Positions 61,401 to 64,000 of a stretch of DNA of 64,000 bases are shown here, piece after piece. Numbering within the stretch: the stretch's first letter is position 1; every line of letters starts with the position of its first letter. Source of the stretch: Hoplostethus atlanticus (lineage: Eukaryota > Chordata > Actinopteri > Trachichthyiformes > Trachichthyidae); assembly GCA_034670405.1 (NCBI GenBank), contig JAXDDX010000052.1, positions 2,615,501 to 2,679,500 on the forward strand. Direction: 5' to 3'. Under the pieces are notes generated by a model that saw nothing but the letters and a program-made list of their open reading frames with translations, was not told the DNA's origin and did not search any database. The translations under genes were made by a program, and so were the position numbers.

Positions 61401-63033
61401 GGGCTTTCAGGTAACATAACGTGTACTAATCAGGTGTGTTTACAATAAGAGTGACCGGCTGACCAGATACTATACTAGCTAGCCAACAAGCTAATATATC
61501 TAGTAGAAGCTAGCATTAGTAGTGGCTAGTAGTTGTATGTTAACATTAACATCGGTTGCATTGCTATTGACAGTTTACTGTGTCACAGTAACCTAAATAT
61601 GGAAACAAATCTATCTTATTGGACCATTCACTTTTACACCACAACATCTATCTATCTATCTCTTTTCCTAGCCCGGTTGTTATATAATTAGGCATTATTT
61701 GCAGACAGCCCATTCTCCATCAGCCCTCCATGATGATGCTAGCCGTGGTTGCTAGGAGATTTGTGACTCAACCGAGAAGCCTCGATCAATGACTTGCAGT
61801 AACGTTACTGAAAGTGCCTTCGATATTTTAATAATGAATTTAATTTACCAATTAAAATGCCTGTCATCTGTTGGGCCGTCACTTGTAGTAATCGTGTTAG
61901 GATAGAATTTGAAGTTTGTCCACCGATAAAGAGAGATGTGACATAGTGGCAATAATTTATAAGTGAAGTACTTTTGGGTAGTTCACTAACCCTGAAGTGA
62001 AATACCGAAATGCATTGGTACTTTTGTAAACCTTAACGCTTTCAGATGTATGTATGTATGTATGTATAATCAAACGACAGATCGGGGCGTTTCTGCAGAT
62101 GTCAGCGATGTTTGCTTCAAGGACTTTAATCTTATAATAGCTTTCCTTTGCATCCGAAGTCACTTGCTTGTTGTATAGTCTGTGGCTATAATGGAACACT
62201 GTTCAGGAGTCAATATTGTGGTTTCAACAAAACACTGATGTCACTGCAAGTCATGGATAGATAAAATTCTGCCCACTCTGCCACTCTGACTCTTCTTGTC
62301 TGACCTCTAGCTGATCAGAAGGGTGATAGCAGAGACGTCCAGCGGTGCTCTCCTGGCTAATGACTGTCTGATTCACTTTACCATCAGTGCTCTGCCCTTC
62401 GGAGGAGTCGGTGAGTCTATAGCAGGGATGTAGTGGAGGGTAAGCCCACCTAGTATGATGATGTAAGTTATATAAGAATATGGTATTTTAAGGACATTTT
62501 AAAATGCTTTTCTGAAAATATTGATTTTTATTCACATTGCGGCTTTTTTGCCTTATGATGATCACCAACTGGAGGTCATAGTGTACCTACTTATCCATTT
62601 ACCACTTTATCACTGGTAGATTATCATTACAGATTTATCATATCATTTTACTCATGCATGAATTACATCAGGGCAGTTTTGCAGTATTGTTTCACAATGT
62701 TTGATGGACCCATTCTGTGATCTAACCATTGTATCGTGACTCCAGTCATGACTAACTCCGCCCCCCCCCACCCTGTTCCTCTTCTCAGGTAACAGTGGCA
62801 TGGGCTGCTACCACGGTCGACACAGCTTTGACCAGCTCAGCCACCTGCGCAGCTGTCTGATCAAGAAGCTGAACATGGAGGGGGTGAACAACATGCGTTA
62901 CCCGCCCCACACCGCCAGCAAGTTGGGTTGGGCTCGCTTCTTCCTCAAGCACGTCAATGTGGGCAGCTTGCGTCGCATGGCAATCCTGGCCATGTTGGCC
63001 GCCTTGGCTGCATTTGTGGTGCAGGTACAATAA
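55420..63033 (+). CDS. aldh3a2: Fatty aldehyde dehydrogenase (ALDH3A2 family)
   Basis: Oxidises long-chain fatty aldehydes to acids with NAD+ at the ER membrane; loss in humans causes Sjögren-Larsson syndrome. Nine exons join in frame: 55420-55581, 55970-56201, 56967-57052, 57158-57366, 59885-60002, 60449-60590, 61156-61322, 62311-62410 and 62789-63033. The product is 486 aa (human 485). Landmarks in order: [14 protein letters not shown] (exon 2), NAAVIKPSE (exon 3), the NAD-site [10 protein letters not shown] and the general-base Glu in LELGGKSP (exon 4), the catalytic Cys in [10 protein letters not shown] (exon 5), [10 protein letters not shown] and NEREKPL (exon 7), PFGGV (exon 8) and NSGMGCYHG (exon 9). 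The C-terminus ends in a hydrophobic helix ([17 protein letters not shown]) that would anchor it in the ER. The start gives the normal family N-terminus. Exon 1's donor, AAG|GTCTAT, is weak. Which fish paralogue this is cannot be told by eye. Confidence 0.94.
55582..55969 (+). other. aldh3a2: aldh3a2 intron 1 contents
   Basis: Holds the dispersed repeat shared with 43255-43365 (here about 55670-55810) and a 17-base G run at 55822-55838. The exon 1 frame stays open through part of the intron, but this is chance: the protein resumes at exon 2 with [12 protein letters not shown]. Confidence 0.55.
56202..56966 (+). other. aldh3a2: aldh3a2 intron 2 contents
   Basis: About 56395-56660 is the second copy of the repeat at 12128-12345. 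Otherwise nothing recognised. Confidence 0.5.
57367..58015 (+). other. aldh3a2: aldh3a2 intron 4, left part
   Basis: A run of C bases lies at 57481-57492. The rest is non-coding and unrecognised up to the DNA element at 58016. Confidence 0.4.
58304..58408 (+). CDS. Mini-ORF (34 aa) in the intron 4 element
   Basis: ATG in a good context (ACCATGG) opens [21 protein letters not shown] and ends after 34 codons at TGA 58406-58408. PYMFEPESD resembles the N-terminus of fish proteins annotated as P2X7-like that are carried by repeats. Here the frame stops early, so it is probably a truncated remnant of the element's own gene. Confidence 0.4.
58890..59170 (-). pseudogene. THAP-type zinc-finger remnant
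   Basis: On the minus strand [17 protein letters not shown] (Cys-x4-Cys) and the tryptophan segment [13 protein letters not shown] are followed, after a one-base frame change near 59013, by VCDHSSDCF and [17 protein letters not shown] domains have C-x2-4-C, a conserved W, C-x2-H and then a short hydrophobic end, which is this order. The Cys-x2-His pair is imperfect (VC-DH has one residue fewer) and a stop follows, so it is not functional as read. It belongs to the surrounding element. Confidence 0.5.
60050..60130. repeat. hAT-like repeat end in aldh3a2 intron 5
   Basis: CAGTGGTTTTCAAACTGGGG followed by GTCCTTGAGGGTGGTTCCAG resembles one end of the MITE family at 7265-7575. The opposite end was not found. 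Confidence 0.4.
60591..61155 (+). other. aldh3a2: aldh3a2 intron 6 contents
   Basis: AT-rich intron with no repeat or ORF that I recognise. Confidence 0.35.
61323..62310 (+). other. aldh3a2: aldh3a2 intron 7 contents
   Basis: Includes AGCTAG-rich sequence (61460-61550), a short (ATGT) run at 62046-62066 and a 29-codon frame at 61857-61946 that resembles the start of a THAP protein. No complete element. Confidence 0.4.
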
Positions 63034-64000
63034 TCTCTGGACATCTGACACCTCCGTCCGTAAAGTCAAACCTCCCACATAAAAGGTTGAGCGAGTGTAG
63101 TTTGCTTGAGGGTATTGGATGTATGTTGGATCATCAACTGTATTCTGTTCACCTTTTTTCAACACGGTCACAAAGTTTTATGAAATGTGCACAAACTCCC
63201 AAACAGAGTACGTGTTGTGGACATGAATATTGTGAAGTTTACATTCCTCCACCGTGAAAGGATCATGTGACAAGAGCACAAATCGGACACGCCATTTTCA
63301 CATCACATGAAAAGGTTAGCTAACGGTTAGGTTAAGGCAAGAAAAACTCTTTTGGTTAAGGTTAGGCAACTAAAGACACTTTAGGATTAGGTTTTGGTCA
63401 TTGTTAAATATGAAAAACTTCTTCACATGAGTTGGGAATTGAACCCGGGTCATTGAAAACCACTGGTCTATACCGTAAGAAAATGAGCTGATTTAGTGCT
63501 TGGTTGCAATGAAAACCTGCAGGCCCCATGGCCCTCCGTGGCACATCCAAGTTGCCCATAAGGTGTCACTGTTGGTCCTCAAGTTACAGCAGGGTTCACT
63601 ACTGTTTAGTTCATGCGGGTGCTACAGATGAAGATATTGTTATCCGAACTTCTAATTATTTGTCAATGATTTACACACTTGGTTGCCCACACAAGGTTCA
63701 GACTGACTGAAGTGCCTATTCAGGCTTAATCAGTGTTTGTGTGACAAGTGGATGAGTGATGGGATCGTTTTCACCTTAACGGGGAGCATGAAATCATCAC
63801 AGATTGGAGAGCAGTTGTAGCTTATCTTTGACATTACCATGAAAAAAAAAGCATTCATTAGTGTTTGAAGAGACACTTGTTTTTGGACAGTGGGGTATTT
63901 GTGTGATTGTTTATAGCCTTTTAAATAGTCAAAGTACATTTTTTCCCAAGATAGCCAGATATGAGCGTCCCCCGCCACACTCCCACAATACAACAGGCTT
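63034..64000. other. aldh3a2 3' flank and intergenic DNA
   Basis: The 3' UTR must begin here, but no clear AATAAA is visible close to the stop. A repeat with GGTTAGGTTAAGGCAAG-type sequence and a tRNA B-box lies at 63300-63480. The rest shows no gene. Confidence 0.4.
63300..63480 (-). repeat. tRNA-like / SINE-type remnant
   Basis: TTGGGAATTGAACCCGGGTC at about 63431-63450 is, on the minus strand, GGTTCAATTCC, matching the RNA polymerase III B-box GGTTCRANNCC. Around it is GGTTAAGGTTAGG-type sequence common in fish interspersed repeats. No cloverleaf with matching acceptor stem was found, so it is a repeat rather than a tRNA gene. Confidence 0.45.

Noticed and set aside
63431..63450. Functional tRNA gene
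   Set aside because: A B-box is present, but no A-box and acceptor stem could be paired at the right distance.

Overview
The window is vertebrate nuclear DNA, almost certainly from a ray-finned fish. The coding exons are short, GT/AG-bounded and separated by large introns. The protein fragments match vertebrate families, and the non-coding DNA is full of dinucleotide microsatellites and fish-type transposons (Tc1, PIF/Harbinger, Bel/Pao, hAT-like MITEs, LINE tails). I see nothing bacterial or plasmid-like and no CRISPR array. Every host gene I can support is on the + strand.

Layout. About 1-480 holds a decayed Tc1-like transposase relic (- strand). 1071-2829 holds the last four visible coding exons of a tyrosine-kinase-domain protein whose start lies left of the window. 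4021-5509 is tmem97 (sigma-2 receptor / EXPERA family), complete in three exons. 8926-44742 is ulk2, the autophagy-initiating Ser/Thr kinase, complete in 27 coding exons (about 1039 codons), with one apparent 1-base insertion in exon 22. About 44743-47500 is a probable long ulk2 3' UTR. 49440-54800 is a nest of transposons: an ISL2EU-like fragment, a Harbinger copy with a Myb/SANT gene, an apparently intact Tc1 element inserted inside that gene, and an internally deleted Bel/Pao LTR element. 55420-63033 is aldh3a2 (fatty aldehyde dehydrogenase), complete in nine exons (486 aa). Its intron 4 carries a 1.8-kb DNA element with a perfect palindrome and fragments of two ORFs. The rest is intergenic and repetitive.

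The host genes are not an operon and share no single pathway. ulk2 starts autophagy, aldh3a2 oxidises long-chain fatty aldehydes at the ER, and tmem97 is an ER membrane protein tied to sterol handling. ULK2 and ALDH3A2 are also neighbours on human 17p, so this looks like conserved vertebrate synteny.

I do not see a convincing new biological system. The points most worth checking are the intact Tc1 transposon, the ulk2 exon 22 frameshift, the transposon nest with its spliceable Myb gene, and the palindrome-bearing element in aldh3a2 intron 4. All exon boundaries were read by eye from splice consensus, reading-frame continuity and remembered human homologues. No alignment or transcript was available.
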